64,000 nucleotides of DNA from the NCBI GenBank assembly GCA_946497035.1, contig CAMMIW010000010.1, forward strand, positions 18,836-82,835, written 5' to 3'. The notes beneath the pieces are model-generated. The model made no database searches, had not been told where the DNA came from, and saw only the letters and a list, made by a program, of their open reading frames with translations. Shown piece by piece: positions 54,701 to 63,949 of this stretch; within the stretch, counting starts at the first letter, position 1; each line of letters begins with the position of its first letter. Origin of the DNA: an uncultured Eubacteriaceae bacterium (lineage in GTDB: Bacteria; Bacillota; Clostridia; Lachnospirales; CAG-274). A program made the position numbers and the translations under genes.

Positions 54701-54804
54701 GTAGATATGATATGCAAACAATAAAAAGTGAAGATAAATTTACAACAACTGTTGTAAGCACTAAATCTACATTTAATGGTAAGCTACCTAAAACAGGTTA
54801 TTAA
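48787..54804 (+). CDS. Giant Cna-B/SpaA-repeat surface adhesin ending at LPKTGY
   Basis: 2005 residues. A signal peptide (IIAFILSLLMIFSNILNVFA) is followed by a thioester-type domain (about 155-275) that has the Cys in VGYCISPFYAG but reads ATLIAMEH where TQxA is expected. Next come strand-rich domains and, from about 455 to 1820, fourteen Cna-B/SpaA repeats of about 90 residues. They begin with words like SITVNKVDSITKEPLSGAKF and end with EIQAPNGYIL-type turns, as needed for Lys-Asn isopeptide bonds. After a last 150-residue domain the protein ends LPKTGY with no membrane helix or basic tail behind the sortase motif. It probably mediates contact between mating cells or with a host. Confidence 0.9.
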   Translation: MKKRNKIIAFILSLLMIFSNILNVFAFEVPIINGDEVIVNDNNSFLIDNEIIINDNENNIVIEPPTINKELNIETNKINELETPSKEILEENILTENGRIVKAKINPVGFNENSRQLKTFTLVGRDKGADATVSFKGDEQGAKPHALIDYITRHNGDPNSVGYCISPFYAGAKENGTTTVTEVTPTTNDKILIGIAVAGYPHNKYNIAGLSSLTEEEQYYATLIAMEHFIFQKTGEYKNKQNVKFNDDSFKSTRWYPNPNVDAGKQARAREIIKVAQEIYKKGVANPYDETKGIATIRFTDNGNNQGQMTDTGNKYTITINIESDVNYSHAVVQFKDPKIKEWATQGKIEFYDGESSTGKKLEYKTNTVAGENYDGVLLEKPSRKSDKLTIVLDKVTADNAITNGTGKYNVDYDVKFFGGNMQVGYKTRNNDNSLQDYVVVTTGSATARSSINWSKTPLLPPPPTGKGGLKILKYNAKTNELVAGAIFKVRGISDGVYDFNVQIQASNGAEIPLPNGGKAVCKDGVIEISNINVGTYEITEITPPPNFDLALGQNSQTVQVENETNATLYPQVRFMNNPYGSLKIKKIDAITGEPLEGATLKVSNPFFDYEQELTTGADGTITIENLKQGSYTISEIQAPNGYILSNETKVAVVKWGEETTITYENQPKTSLVITKIDSETGEVLDGARFRLKHTTSGAEYFTDPTVDGIATIDNLVSGTYTLVEIQAPNGYILDSTPQTVVIENNRVNEITIKNSKKPSITVNKVDSITKEPLSGAKFELWRSENNTTQGLIEKVGEYYTNELGQVKLSNLDYGWYAVKEILPPDGYLLAKDSIKFVFLEPNQTGENTVEVTFENDKKPSVKIIKRDIKTKEPLSGAKFEVWRAENNTTQGLTEKIGEYFTNDTGEIVLDTIDYSWYCIKETQAPDGYLLSEDNTKFVFLEPNQTGEKTLEVIFENAKKPDLTINKIGSVGKEPLKGAKFSLFYAGDNKDGAVEKIGDYVTDDNGQIKIPTGTLKDGWYKLQETEAPQGYEIQGTGTYEFFLKAGESKEITVENVAKSGIAIKKVDADTGEPLAGAHFSISIISDGGSSGANGTTIANVITNSNGVAVVTGLKAGGYVIEETKAPQGYVMTEKAQTIWLNKDDTSMVTVTFENRKNAGLGIKKLDSITKEPLADAVFKVTDSKGQAVGTTNGIYRTDEKGFIHIPNLPSGAYVVQEIQAPNGYILDNKAQTIHIEHGKLHTLEFFNMPKTSILIKKYDSETKELLQGAKFKVTNAKGQVVGNGNGIFTTNINGTILIPDLKAGSYIIQEIEAPKGYILDSTPQTVQVENGKVYTLDFYNKKSASLLVKVLDKETKEPIPNALVKVTDSNGALIHYEGNLDEQRLRTVNTRASENSQGYFRTNENGYFTISNLKYDTYFIEQVEVPKGYNIDKIPKTIKIQKPTVHNVEIVNGKKAGIQILKRDSKTSTPLQGAKFEVRKVNGELIGTNYISDSSGMVTISGLKQGWYTVKEITPPKGYALNNNAQNVQVKTDDYTQVIFENDKLGSIRLKKIDYVTKKPIAGVKFKVTKENGENVGEFVTDEQGEINLVNMLEPTTYLIEEMAVPKGYALDKGIRKVKIDVGTEVMVVWENYPLASLEIIKIDERTKKPISGVEFELLNAKKESMGKFTTDDKGRIYLESKLGQGSYYLKETKAKDGYVPNEEEKLIQTNWGKTTKVEFVNTPIFGQIEIHKVGTKNNQVTGQLDGDNLQGAEFTIYEKATGKEITKVVTNAQGIARTGELPYGEYIVKETKAPSYYVLNENEFEVNIKENKEVIKLEVQNMSVELKTGGEKSTVKQTKAGDTIRYDFNNIQNLSTVPLEDFYIHESLPSAITVQRLFTGTFNQNIKYRIVYKTNKMKDYRVLKDNLFTDRVYEIDLSKGLQKDEYITDLKYEFDKVPVGFREVEKPFLYAKVNSNVKKDEQFTNILTVGGRYDMQTIKSEDKFTTTVVSTKSTFNGKLPKTGY

Positions 54805-54814
54805 TATTATGTTT

Positions 54815-54840
54815 TAAACTGGTCGAAATCGACCAGTTTA
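54815..54840 (+). terminator. First hairpin after the adhesin gene
   Basis: TAAACTGGTCG and CGACCAGTTTA, a perfect 11-bp stem with loop AAAT, symmetrical and without a strong T-run. Confidence 0.6.
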
Positions 54841-54848
54841 AATAAATT

Positions 54849-54884
54849 AAAGGATAGAATTAATAAAAATTTCTATCCTTTTTT
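54849..54884 (+). terminator. Second hairpin (terminator) after the adhesin gene
   Basis: AAAGGATAGAA and TTCTATCCTTT with an 11-base loop, followed by a T-run. Together with the previous hairpin it insulates the pcfJ-topB group. Confidence 0.8.
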
Positions 54885-54905
54885 ATTTAACATAAGGAGA
54901 GTTGT

Positions 54906-56267
54906 ATGGATTTATTAAATAAAAAAGAAATAAAAAAGTTAAAAAAAGAATGTAAAGAAAGAATTAAATGTAATATTCAAAAAAACTTATTTGAAGAAAT
55001 ATTTAATTATATAGATATAACATATAGATTTTATTTAAAGAATGATAAATTATATTTTGGAACAGAAGATTTAGAAAAAGAAATTAGAAAGTTTAAAAAT
55101 AGTAATTTAGATAATATAGAATATTTAAATAAATTTGATTTATATAAAATGTTATTAATAGATGAAAAAATTTATATAAGTAAATTTACAGTTAAACTTT
55201 ATAAAAAAGATAATAAAGTAAGTACAATAATATTACCCACTAACGGAAATTTAAGTTTATTATTAGAAAATGGTAAATTTTATACTTTATCTCCAAATCG
55301 TAAATTTTTATTAAATAAACCTAGTTTTTTGTGTGGAGAATTTATACATATATTAGATAAAAAGTTTATTATAGATTTAATAAAAAGATTTTATTTAAAA
55401 AATTATTTTAGTGATACGTTAATAAAAGATTTTGATGTAGAAGATTATAAATTCATAGAAATTGATGTACATAAATTAGATGAAAAAATAAAATTTTATA
55501 CCAAAAAACAACTTGTAGAATATATTTGTAAAAATACAACTAAGTATAACTTAAATAAATTGTCTTTTAGAGTAGGATATACCTTATTGAAATTAAAACC
55601 ATATATTAAAGATGATGATTTTGAAAATCTATATAAATTTTGTTTAAGTGAAAAAAATATAAAATATAATAACTTAAAAGTTAGAGGGAAAGGTAATTTT
55701 TGTACAATAATACAAGAGTATTATAAATATAAAGGATTAGATATTTTAAAAGAAGATATTAATGAATATTTAATTAACATTTTAAAAATAAAAGAAGAAA
55801 AAATATGTTTAAAGAAAATATCTAATAAAAAGATGTATAGTGAATTTGAAAGAATTAGAAATATTTATACACTAAAATTTTACAAGAAAAATCTTATAAT
55901 ACCTAAAAATATAAATAAATATTTGAAACTTCCAAAAGAATTTATTTTACTAAGAAAAACAAAAGATATAATAAAAGAAGCTAGTATACAAAAAAATTGC
56001 TTAGTAACATATTTAAAATATTTAACAGTAGAAAATAAAATTACATATCTGTTAATATACTATACAATTTATAATGAAAATAGATATACAATAGCTATTG
56101 AATACTGTCCAAGACATAAAAATAAGTTTAAATTAAAAGAAGTAAAAGGAGCTTTAAATAGTGATGCACCAAAAAAACTGAAACAAAATATAAATAAATT
56201 TATTATGAAGTCAAATGAGGATATAAAAGAATATGATAAAAATATTAAAAAAAATAGAAGAATTTGA
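54906..56267 (+). CDS. PcfJ-like protein
   Basis: 453 residues, basic and soluble. The C-terminal 130 match the PcfJ domain layout: FILLRKTKDIIKEASIQKNC, then LVTYLKYLTVENKITYLLIYYT, RYTIAIEYCP and a last LKEVKGALNSDAPKKL. PcfJ-family proteins are encoded by conjugative plasmids and elements; their biochemical role is unknown. The N-terminal 300 residues are lineage specific. GGAGAG is seven bases before the ATG. About 125 mostly non-coding bases follow. Confidence 0.7.
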   Translation: MDLLNKKEIKKLKKECKERIKCNIQKNLFEEIFNYIDITYRFYLKNDKLYFGTEDLEKEIRKFKNSNLDNIEYLNKFDLYKMLLIDEKIYISKFTVKLYKKDNKVSTIILPTNGNLSLLLENGKFYTLSPNRKFLLNKPSFLCGEFIHILDKKFIIDLIKRFYLKNYFSDTLIKDFDVEDYKFIEIDVHKLDEKIKFYTKKQLVEYICKNTTKYNLNKLSFRVGYTLLKLKPYIKDDDFENLYKFCLSEKNIKYNNLKVRGKGNFCTIIQEYYKYKGLDILKEDINEYLINILKIKEEKICLKKISNKKMYSEFERIRNIYTLKFYKKNLIIPKNINKYLKLPKEFILLRKTKDIIKEASIQKNCLVTYLKYLTVENKITYLLIYYTIYNENRYTIAIEYCPRHKNKFKLKEVKGALNSDAPKKLKQNINKFIMKSNEDIKEYDKNIKKNRRI

Positions 56268-56393
56268 GATTAAATTAGATAAAAAAATAGGAACAAAATG
56301 TAAATATTTAATATTATACTGTTCAATAATTAGTTGTTATTTTATAGGATATATATATGGAAAAATTATATTTTAATAAAGGAGAATAAAATT

Positions 56394-58451
56394 ATGAAAT
56401 TAGTAATTGCAGAAAAGCCAAGTGTAGGTAGAAGTATAGCTAATATTTTAGGAGCTAAAGAAAATAATGATGGATATTTAAAAGGTAATGGATATATAGT
56501 AAGTTGGTGTTTTGGGCATTTAGTAACACTTGCTCCACCAGAACAGTATGATGAAAAATATAAAAAATGGAATATGGAAGACTTACCTATTATACCAAAA
56601 GATTTTTTACTAACAATTAAAGATGAAACAAAAACACAGTTTAACTTACTTAAAAAATTAATGAATAGTAATGAAGTAGATGAAATTATATGTGCTACTG
56701 ATAGTGGTCGTGAGGGAGAGCTTATATTTAGGTATGTATATGAAAAAGCCAGTTGTAATAAGCCTATAAAAAGGTTATGGGTATCAAGCCTTACAGATGA
56801 AGCTATAAAAAGTGGTTTTGAAAACTTAAAAAATGGAGAAGAATATTATAACCTTTATGAGGCAGGGTTAAAAAGAAGTATAGCCGATTGGATTATTGGT
56901 ATGAATGCTACAAGATTTTATTCTTCTTTATACAATAATAAAATAAATGTAGGTAGAGTACAAACACCTACACTTAATATTATAGTTGAAAGAGAAGATA
57001 AAATTATAAACTTTAAAAAAGAAAAATATTATGAAATAATCATTGAAAAAGATGAATTAAAAGCTAAAACAGAAAAAATAAATTCTTTAGAAGAAGCTCA
57101 AAGTTTACTTGAATTTATTAAAAATAATAGACTTATTTGTGATGAATATAAATCTAATGAGAAAAGTAAAAGTCCTTGTAAACTTTATGATTTAACTACA
57201 TTACAAAGAGAAGCTAACAATATTTATGGATATACTGCTAACGAAACATTAGCTACTTTACAAGGGTTATATGATAAAAAAATAGTTACATATCCTAGAA
57301 CAGATAGTAAATTTATTTCTAATGATATGGAAAATGAAACAAAAGAAATAGTAAATATATTATATAATAAACTTGAATTTTTACAAAATGCAGAACCTAT
57401 ATGCAATGTAGCTCAAGTAATTAATAATGATAAAGTTACAGACCATCACGCTATATTGCCTACAAAATTAGTAAAAGATTTAGATTTTTCTTCTTTAAAT
57501 GAAAAAGAAAAAAACATATTAAATTTAGTAATAAAAACACTTTTAATAGCTACTAATGAAAAAGCTACAATTAATGAAATAACTGGTATATTAAAGTCTA
57601 GTAATGATACTAGACTTAATTTTAGTTATAAAAATATAATCAAAAAAGGTTATATTGAAATAGAAGAAAGATTTTTAAATAAAGAAAAACAATCTACAAC
57701 TATACCAACAATAGAGCAAGGACAACAAATAACAGATTTTGTAACTTATTTAGAAGAAAAAGAAACAACCCCACCTAAAAGATTTACAGAAGATACATTA
57801 CTATCGGCAATGGAAAATGCAAGTAATGAAGATTATAAGGAGCTTGATGTAGAAGATATAGAAAAGAAAGGTTTAGGAACACCTGCAACAAGGGCTTCTA
57901 TAATAGAAAGTTTAGTTGCTAATGGATATATCGAAAGAAAAGGTAAAAGTTTAATACCAACTGAAAAAGGTAGAAATACTATAAAAATAGTAGATGAACA
58001 ATTAAAATCGCCTAAACTTACTGCTAATTGGGAAGTAAAATTACAACAAATAGAAAAAAATAATTATAGTCCAAATAAATTTTTAGATGAAATAATAGAT
58101 TTTACAAAATCAATTATTGAGAATAAAAACATAGATGAAAATGTTGCTAAAAATTTAAAAAGTGAAAGCAAGTTAGAAAGTTTAGGTGCTTGTCCTATTT
58201 GTTCAAAAAATGTATATGAGTGGGAGAAAACATTTTCTTGTGAAGATAAAAATTGTAGATTTGTTATATTTAAAAATTCAAAGTTTTTTACTGAAAAGAA
58301 AGCTAAAATAACAAAAGCTAAAGTAAAGGAATTACTTTCTAAAGGTAAAACAAAAATGAAATTTTACTCGGAAAAAGCCAATAAAGATTATGAGGCATTT
58401 ATTAAGTTAGATATAACAGAAAAGTATATAAATTTTAAAATGGAGTTTTAA
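56394..58451 (+). CDS. topB: DNA topoisomerase III
   Basis: 685 residues. Toprim domain at the N-terminus (KLVIAEKPSVGRSIA, and ATDSGREGELIFRYV with the acidic pair), catalytic tyrosine in VTYPRTDSKFIS near residue 300, the DHHAILPT motif, and GLGTPATRASIIESL. The C-terminus has a four-cysteine zinc element (CPICSKN and SCEDKNC). Type IA topoisomerases of this group are standard in large clostridial conjugative elements, where they resolve strands during transfer or replication. The start at 56,394 has AAAGGAG eight bases upstream, unlike the earlier in-frame ATG. Confidence 0.95.
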   Translation: MKLVIAEKPSVGRSIANILGAKENNDGYLKGNGYIVSWCFGHLVTLAPPEQYDEKYKKWNMEDLPIIPKDFLLTIKDETKTQFNLLKKLMNSNEVDEIICATDSGREGELIFRYVYEKASCNKPIKRLWVSSLTDEAIKSGFENLKNGEEYYNLYEAGLKRSIADWIIGMNATRFYSSLYNNKINVGRVQTPTLNIIVEREDKIINFKKEKYYEIIIEKDELKAKTEKINSLEEAQSLLEFIKNNRLICDEYKSNEKSKSPCKLYDLTTLQREANNIYGYTANETLATLQGLYDKKIVTYPRTDSKFISNDMENETKEIVNILYNKLEFLQNAEPICNVAQVINNDKVTDHHAILPTKLVKDLDFSSLNEKEKNILNLVIKTLLIATNEKATINEITGILKSSNDTRLNFSYKNIIKKGYIEIEERFLNKEKQSTTIPTIEQGQQITDFVTYLEEKETTPPKRFTEDTLLSAMENASNEDYKELDVEDIEKKGLGTPATRASIIESLVANGYIERKGKSLIPTEKGRNTIKIVDEQLKSPKLTANWEVKLQQIEKNNYSPNKFLDEIIDFTKSIIENKNIDENVAKNLKSESKLESLGACPICSKNVYEWEKTFSCEDKNCRFVIFKNSKFFTEKKAKITKAKVKELLSKGKTKMKFYSEKANKDYEAFIKLDITEKYINFKMEF

Positions 58452-58453
58452 TT

Positions 58454-58660
58454 ATGGGCATTAGATTTAGTAAAAGTATAAAAATAGGAAAATTCTTAAG
58501 ATTAAACTTAAGTAAAAGTGGTATAGGTTTTAGTGTTGGTACTAAAGGTTATAGAATAGGAATAAGTCCTAAAAAAATAGTAAGACAGACAATAACATTA
58601 CCTAAAACAGGTATATCATATGTAAAAGAGTTTAGCTTGAAAAAACTAAAAAGAAAATAA
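58454..58660 (+). CDS. DUF4236 protein
   Basis: 68 residues that are nearly one DUF4236 domain: MGIRFSKSIKIGKFLRLNLS, then KSGIGFSVGTKGYRIGIS. The pattern 'F-R-K-S-x-x-x-G-x-x-R-x-N-x-S-x-S-G-x-G-x-S' is diagnostic. It begins two bases after the topB stop. DUF4236 domains occur in prophage and element proteins, function unknown. Confidence 0.8.
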   Translation: MGIRFSKSIKIGKFLRLNLSKSGIGFSVGTKGYRIGISPKKIVRQTITLPKTGISYVKEFSLKKLKRK

Positions 58661-58677
58661 TTAAAGGTGGAATTTAA

Positions 58678-61600
58678 ATGGATAAATACAAATTTACTGA
58701 TGAAGATATAGAAATGGCTAAAAATGTTGATATAATGAGTTATTTATCTAGCAAAGGTTATACATTTAAGAAAAATGGAACTAATAGATATTTATTAGAG
58801 CCACATTCATCACTAGCTATATTTACAAGTACTAATAGTTGGTATTCATTTAAAGAAAATAAAGGTGGTAACCTAATAAATTTTTTACAGTATTATGAAA
58901 ATAAAACATTTCAAGAAGCAATGATTGAACTTGTAGGAGAACCAGAACATAGAACTCAAGCAGAGATAAAAAAATATACACCAATAATAGAAGAGAAAGG
59001 CGAACTTATATTACCAAATGCTAATAATAACAATAATAGAGCTTTTGCATATTTAACAAAAACACGTGGAATAGATAGTGATATAGTTAATGAAATGATA
59101 AATCAAGGTAATATTTATGAAAATGATAAAGGTGGAGTTGTCTTTTTAGGTAAAGATAAAGAAAATAATGTTAAATTTGCTTGTGTTCGTGGAACAAATG
59201 ATGTAAATAAATTTAGGCAAGATGTGAAAAACTCGGAAAAAGAGTATGGCTTTAAAACGGTTGGTAAAAGCAACCGTTTATTTGTATTTGAAGCTCCAAT
59301 TGATTTACTTAGCCACGCAACAATAAGTAAAATGCAAGGAGAAGATTGGCAAAAAGATAATAGAGTATCTTTAGGAGGTACTTCGGATAGATCATTAAAT
59401 AAATTTTTAGAAGAAAATGAAAATATAGAAGAAATAGTCTTGTTTTTAGATAATGATGAGGCAGGTATAGAAAATGCTAAAAAAATAGCCCAAAAATATA
59501 AGGGTAACTATAACATAAAAATATTTAATACAACTAAAGGTAAAGACTTAAATGAAATGTTATTAAATTTTAAAAATGAAAAAGAAATAAATAACAATAC
59601 AAATATAAAAGATTTTATTGAAGAAATAAAATTACCTTATAATAAGATAGAAAATATAGAAAAGTCTAGCCAAGAGCCTAATAAAGAAGAAAATATTTCT
59701 ATTGATAAAAATATTAGTGAAAGAACTAGAAAAATAAATAGTTTAAAAAATAAATATGAAGAAACATTAAATAGTTTGAATTCAAAAGAAGATTTTAAAG
59801 GTTTATTAGATACGGCAATTAAATTTAATAAATATCCTTTTGATAATATTGTACTAATACATAATCAAAATCCAAATGCAGAGTTTTTAGCAACTTATGA
59901 TGTATGGAATAACAATGTTGGTAGATACATAAATAAAGGAGCAAAAGGTATAGGCGTTTTAGAATCAGATAAACCTAACCCAACATACAGATACTTATTT
60001 GAACTTAAAGATACAAATGGTAGTGAATTAAGTCATAAAAAAGTGTTAAATTATAAATGGGAAGTAAAAGAAGAATATAAAAGTAGTTTAATAAAAAATA
60101 TAAATAAAAATTTAGGAACAAATTATGAAAATTTGAAAGAATATTTATATAGTAGAGCAGTAGAAGAAATAGCTAAAAAAGATGGTTATTTTAAAAATCT
60201 TGAAATAGATGAAGAAACTAAAAATAAAGCATATAATGTAGCAATTGAAAGTTTATTTTATATGTTATTAAAAAGGTGTAATTATGAAATAGACTTGCCA
60301 AATGATTTAGATTTTGATAGTATAAAAAATATAGAACTATTTTCAAAAATAGGAAGTTTAGCAACAGATATATCAAGGGATATATTAAAAGATGTGTTTA
60401 TTAAAGTTAAAATACTTGAAAAAGAACAAGAACGTAAAGGAGAACTAAAAAATGGACGAGAGATTACAAAAAGCTATGAAAAAAGCAATAGCAGAAGAAA
60501 AGACGATAATAGAGAAAACGGCGACAGGGGAAATGGAATACTTCGAGGACGAGATGACAGGAATACTATATCCGATACTAGAGATGGAGGAGGAAGAGAT
60601 AGAACCGAGCCAAATACCATATGGAATGATGTGGAAAGAGTACCTAGTAGAGAACAAAAGACACATAATAACAACTTTAGTGATGACAGGCGAACTGAAC
60701 CAAAAGATGAGAGAAGTACAGGAGATAGCCGACTACTACGAGGAGAAGACGATAAAAGAATTATTGGAGAAACAACCAATGCCACCATCAGACAAGACGC
60801 TAGAGAGAGCATCACACCTAGCTCATATACAACAAATAGCGAAAGAGATGACAATCAAGGATATAATAGAGAAAGTAGTATTTTAAATGCTACTGAAGAA
60901 ATAAAAGAGCCTAAAGAAAATATAGGCTCTTTTTCTATTGAAGAAAATCCTATTGAAGATACAAAAATAGTATCAAAAGAAGATAAAATTAGTTATATTA
61001 AAGCTAATATAGGCAAAGAAATAACATTAAATAAAGGTAAATTTATAATAGAAGATGTTAATGATTTACTAAACGAAGTTAAGTTAGGAAAAAATAACTT
61101 ATTATATCCAGTTTTTAAAAGTGAAAAAGTTGATTTAATATATGAAATTTTAAAAAATCAAGAATTAGAGATAAGTAAGCAAGAAGAAAAAGCTACTATT
61201 TTAGAAAAAGAAATAGGAAATATAATAAGTTATCAAGGTAAATTATATGAATTAGAAGAAATAGATAAAACAAGTAATGAATATAGAGTTGTTTTAAAAG
61301 ATTTAGATAATAATTCTCCAGTTATAGAAGTATCAAGAAAAATTGATTTTTTAGATAATGTATATGATGAGTATATAAAAAATCAAAATATTGATGATGA
61401 AGATTTAGAAGAATATATTTTAAACAATAATGATGAAATAATAGAAGAAAATTATATAGATAATGAAATAGTAGAAGATTTTAATAATGAAAATATAAAT
61501 ATAGAATCAACTGAAAATTATATTTATAGTGAAGAAGATAATCTATATGATGGTGGGGCTAAAACAAGGGCAAGAAAAAACATTGAAATAATAACATTAT

Positions 61601-63949
61601 TAAAGAAAATTGAAGAAGAAGATAGACAAGCAACAACTGAAGAACAAAAAATACTTGCAAGTTATAATGGTTTTGGTGGAATTGCAAATGCACTAGATAA
61701 TAAAGTAGGTTTTGAAGAAGAATATCAAACATTTAAAAATCTTTTAACAGAAGATGAGTTTAAATCGGCTAGGAAGTCAACAACAACTGCTTTTTATACA
61801 GAGCAAAAAATAGTACAAGCTATGTATAAAGCCCTTGACAACTTTGGTTTTGAACAAGGTAAAATATTAGACCCTAGTATGGGAACAGGTAACTTTTTTT
61901 CTGTTTTACCTAATAAAATGCAAAACTCTACTCTTTATGGTGTAGAACTAGATAGTATAACAGGAAGAATAGCAAGACAGTTATATCCAAATGCTAATAT
62001 TAGTATACAAGGTTTTGAAGAAACAAATTACCCTAACAACTACTTTGATGTAGCTATGTCAAATATACCTTTTAATAACTTACAAGTAAATGACCCTATT
62101 TACAACGATTATAACTTTAAAATACACGACTATTTTATAGCAAAAATGATAGATAAGGTAAAGCCAAATGGTATAGTTGGAATAATAGCAACAAAAGGTG
62201 TTCTTGATAAAAAAGATAGTAGTTTAAGGGAATATGTAAACGAGAGAGCCGAACTTGTAGGAGCTATAAGGTTACCTAACAATACTTTTAAACAAGTAGC
62301 TAATACAGAAGTTACAACAGATATTATATTTTTTCAAAAGAGAGAGCAACCTTTATTAGAAATAGAAAAAAATGCAAGGTGGCTTAATATTTCCCAAGAT
62401 AAAAACGGAATACCTATTAATAACTACTTTATTGATAATCCTCAAATGGTTTTGGGGGAAATGGTATTTGATAAAAGTATGTATGGAGATGAAAAGCTAA
62501 CTGCTTGTAAGCCTTTTGAAAATGTTAATTTTTATGAGCTTTTAAATAATGCAATAGAAAATTTACATTGTACCTATAAACACTATGAAATAGAAAATCA
62601 AGAAGAAATAAAAGAAAAAATAAATATAGAAAATAACATTAAAAATTTATCTTATGGTGTAATTGACAATGAAATTTATTATAAAGAAAACTATCAATTA
62701 ATTAAACAAGATATAACAGGCAAAAAAGCCGAAAGATTAACAGGTTTAATAAGTATAAATGAGGCTTTAAGAGATATAATAGATTTTCAAACTAAAGATG
62801 AAATAATAGAAAACTATACAACAGAACAATTTAACAATGAAATACAAAATAAGATACAAATTTTAAATGAAAGATATGATAAATTTGTATCTAAAAATGG
62901 ATATATAAATGATAAAGCTAATATTGGTGTATTTAAAAATGATATTAATTTTCCATTATTAACATCTATTGAAAAAGAAGTAAATGGAAAGTTTGAAAAA
63001 ACAGATATATTTTATAAGCCAACAATAAAAATAAAAAGTGAAATACAAATTGAAAATGCAGAAGATTGTTTGAAAGTTTGTCTTAATGATTTAGGACGAG
63101 TAGATATTGAATATATGTCTAAGCTTTATAACAAATCCAAAGATGAAGTTATAGAAGAATTAGGAGATAAAATATTTCAAGACCCTATACTTTATAATAA
63201 AGATAATACTTATATAGGCTATGTAACGGCAGATGAATATTTAACAGGGTATGTGAAAGATAAATTAGCTATTGCAAGAGAAAAAGCAAGGGAGCTATCT
63301 ATATTTGAAAAAAATGTTAAAGCATTAGAAAAAGTACAACCTATACCATTAAAGCCTAGTGAAATAGGTTTTAGTTTAGGCTCAACTTGGATACCACCTA
63401 ACATTTATAAAGAATTTATAGATGAATTATTAGATATTCAAGGATATTCAAGTGATTATACACAGTTAAGTTATTTAGAACAAATAGGAGAATATCATAT
63501 TGAAGGTAAAATTTTAGGAGGTACAAAAGTAAATGAAACTTATGGCACAAAAAGAATGAATGCCCTTGTAATTATAGAAAATACATTAAATTTAAAGCCT
63601 ATTAGAATTAATGATAAAATAGAAGAAATAGATAGAAATACAGGAGAACTTAAAACTAAATATGTATTAAATCATAAAGAAACAATACTTGCAAAAGCTA
63701 AACAAGAAGAAATAAAAAATGAATTTGAAAAGTTTATAACTAAAGATAATAATAGACTTGAGTATTTAACTAATATTTATAATGAAAAATTTAACAATTA
63801 TGTTACAAGAAAATATGACGGCTCAAATTTAGAACTACCTAATATGTCTAAAGATATTACATTAAGAGATTATCAAAAAAATGTAATAGCAAGAGCAATT
63901 TATTCTAACTCAAATGTACTTATAGCCCACGAGGTTGGAGCAGGTAAAA
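58678..63949 (+). CDS. Giant primase/ArdC/N6-methylase/helicase (LtrC-like), 5' exon
   Basis: At least 1757 residues. DUF3991/CHC2-like zinc-free start (about 1-85), Toprim (about 170-275; FVFEAPIDLLS, LFLDNDEAG), an ArdC-like domain (about 350-460), a low-complexity Arg/Asp/Asn linker (about 585-735), an acidic stretch, an N6-adenine methylase (SAM loop ILDPSMGTGNFF near 1065, motif IV SNIPF), and a helicase start RDYQKNVIARAI then AHEVGAGK at the end. The helicase Walker A loop is cut after the first base of the codon following GK by GTGCGAC, read here as an intron start; without splicing the frame ends a few codons later. Such proteins process and protect transferred DNA. Confidence 0.85.
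60452..60886 (+). CDS. TnpV-like protein nested out of frame in the giant gene
   Basis: 144 residues in the +1 frame relative to the surrounding gene. It has a textbook ribosome site (AAAGGAG, nine bases before ATG) and an uninterrupted, globular-looking sequence: MTGILYPILEMEEEEIEPS, PYGMMWKEYLVENKRHIITT, LVMTGELNQKMREVQEIAD and ASHLAHIQQIAKEMTIKDII. This order (x-G-I-L-Y-P-x-L, then R-x-x-Y-L-x-x-x-R-x-x-x-x-T-T-L, then G-x-L) matches TnpV proteins of clostridial transposons. The same DNA read in the large frame gives only Arg/Asp/Asn-rich linker. G+C is visibly higher than on either side. Confidence 0.7.
   Translation: MDERLQKAMKKAIAEEKTIIEKTATGEMEYFEDEMTGILYPILEMEEEEIEPSQIPYGMMWKEYLVENKRHIITTLVMTGELNQKMREVQEIADYYEEKTIKELLEKQPMPPSDKTLERASHLAHIQQIAKEMTIKDIIEKVVF

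Noticed and set aside
60445..60854. Minus-strand open frames opposite the tnpV overlap.
   Set aside because: Low-complexity Ser/Leu composition and no ribosome site. They are open only because both plus-strand frames are constrained there.
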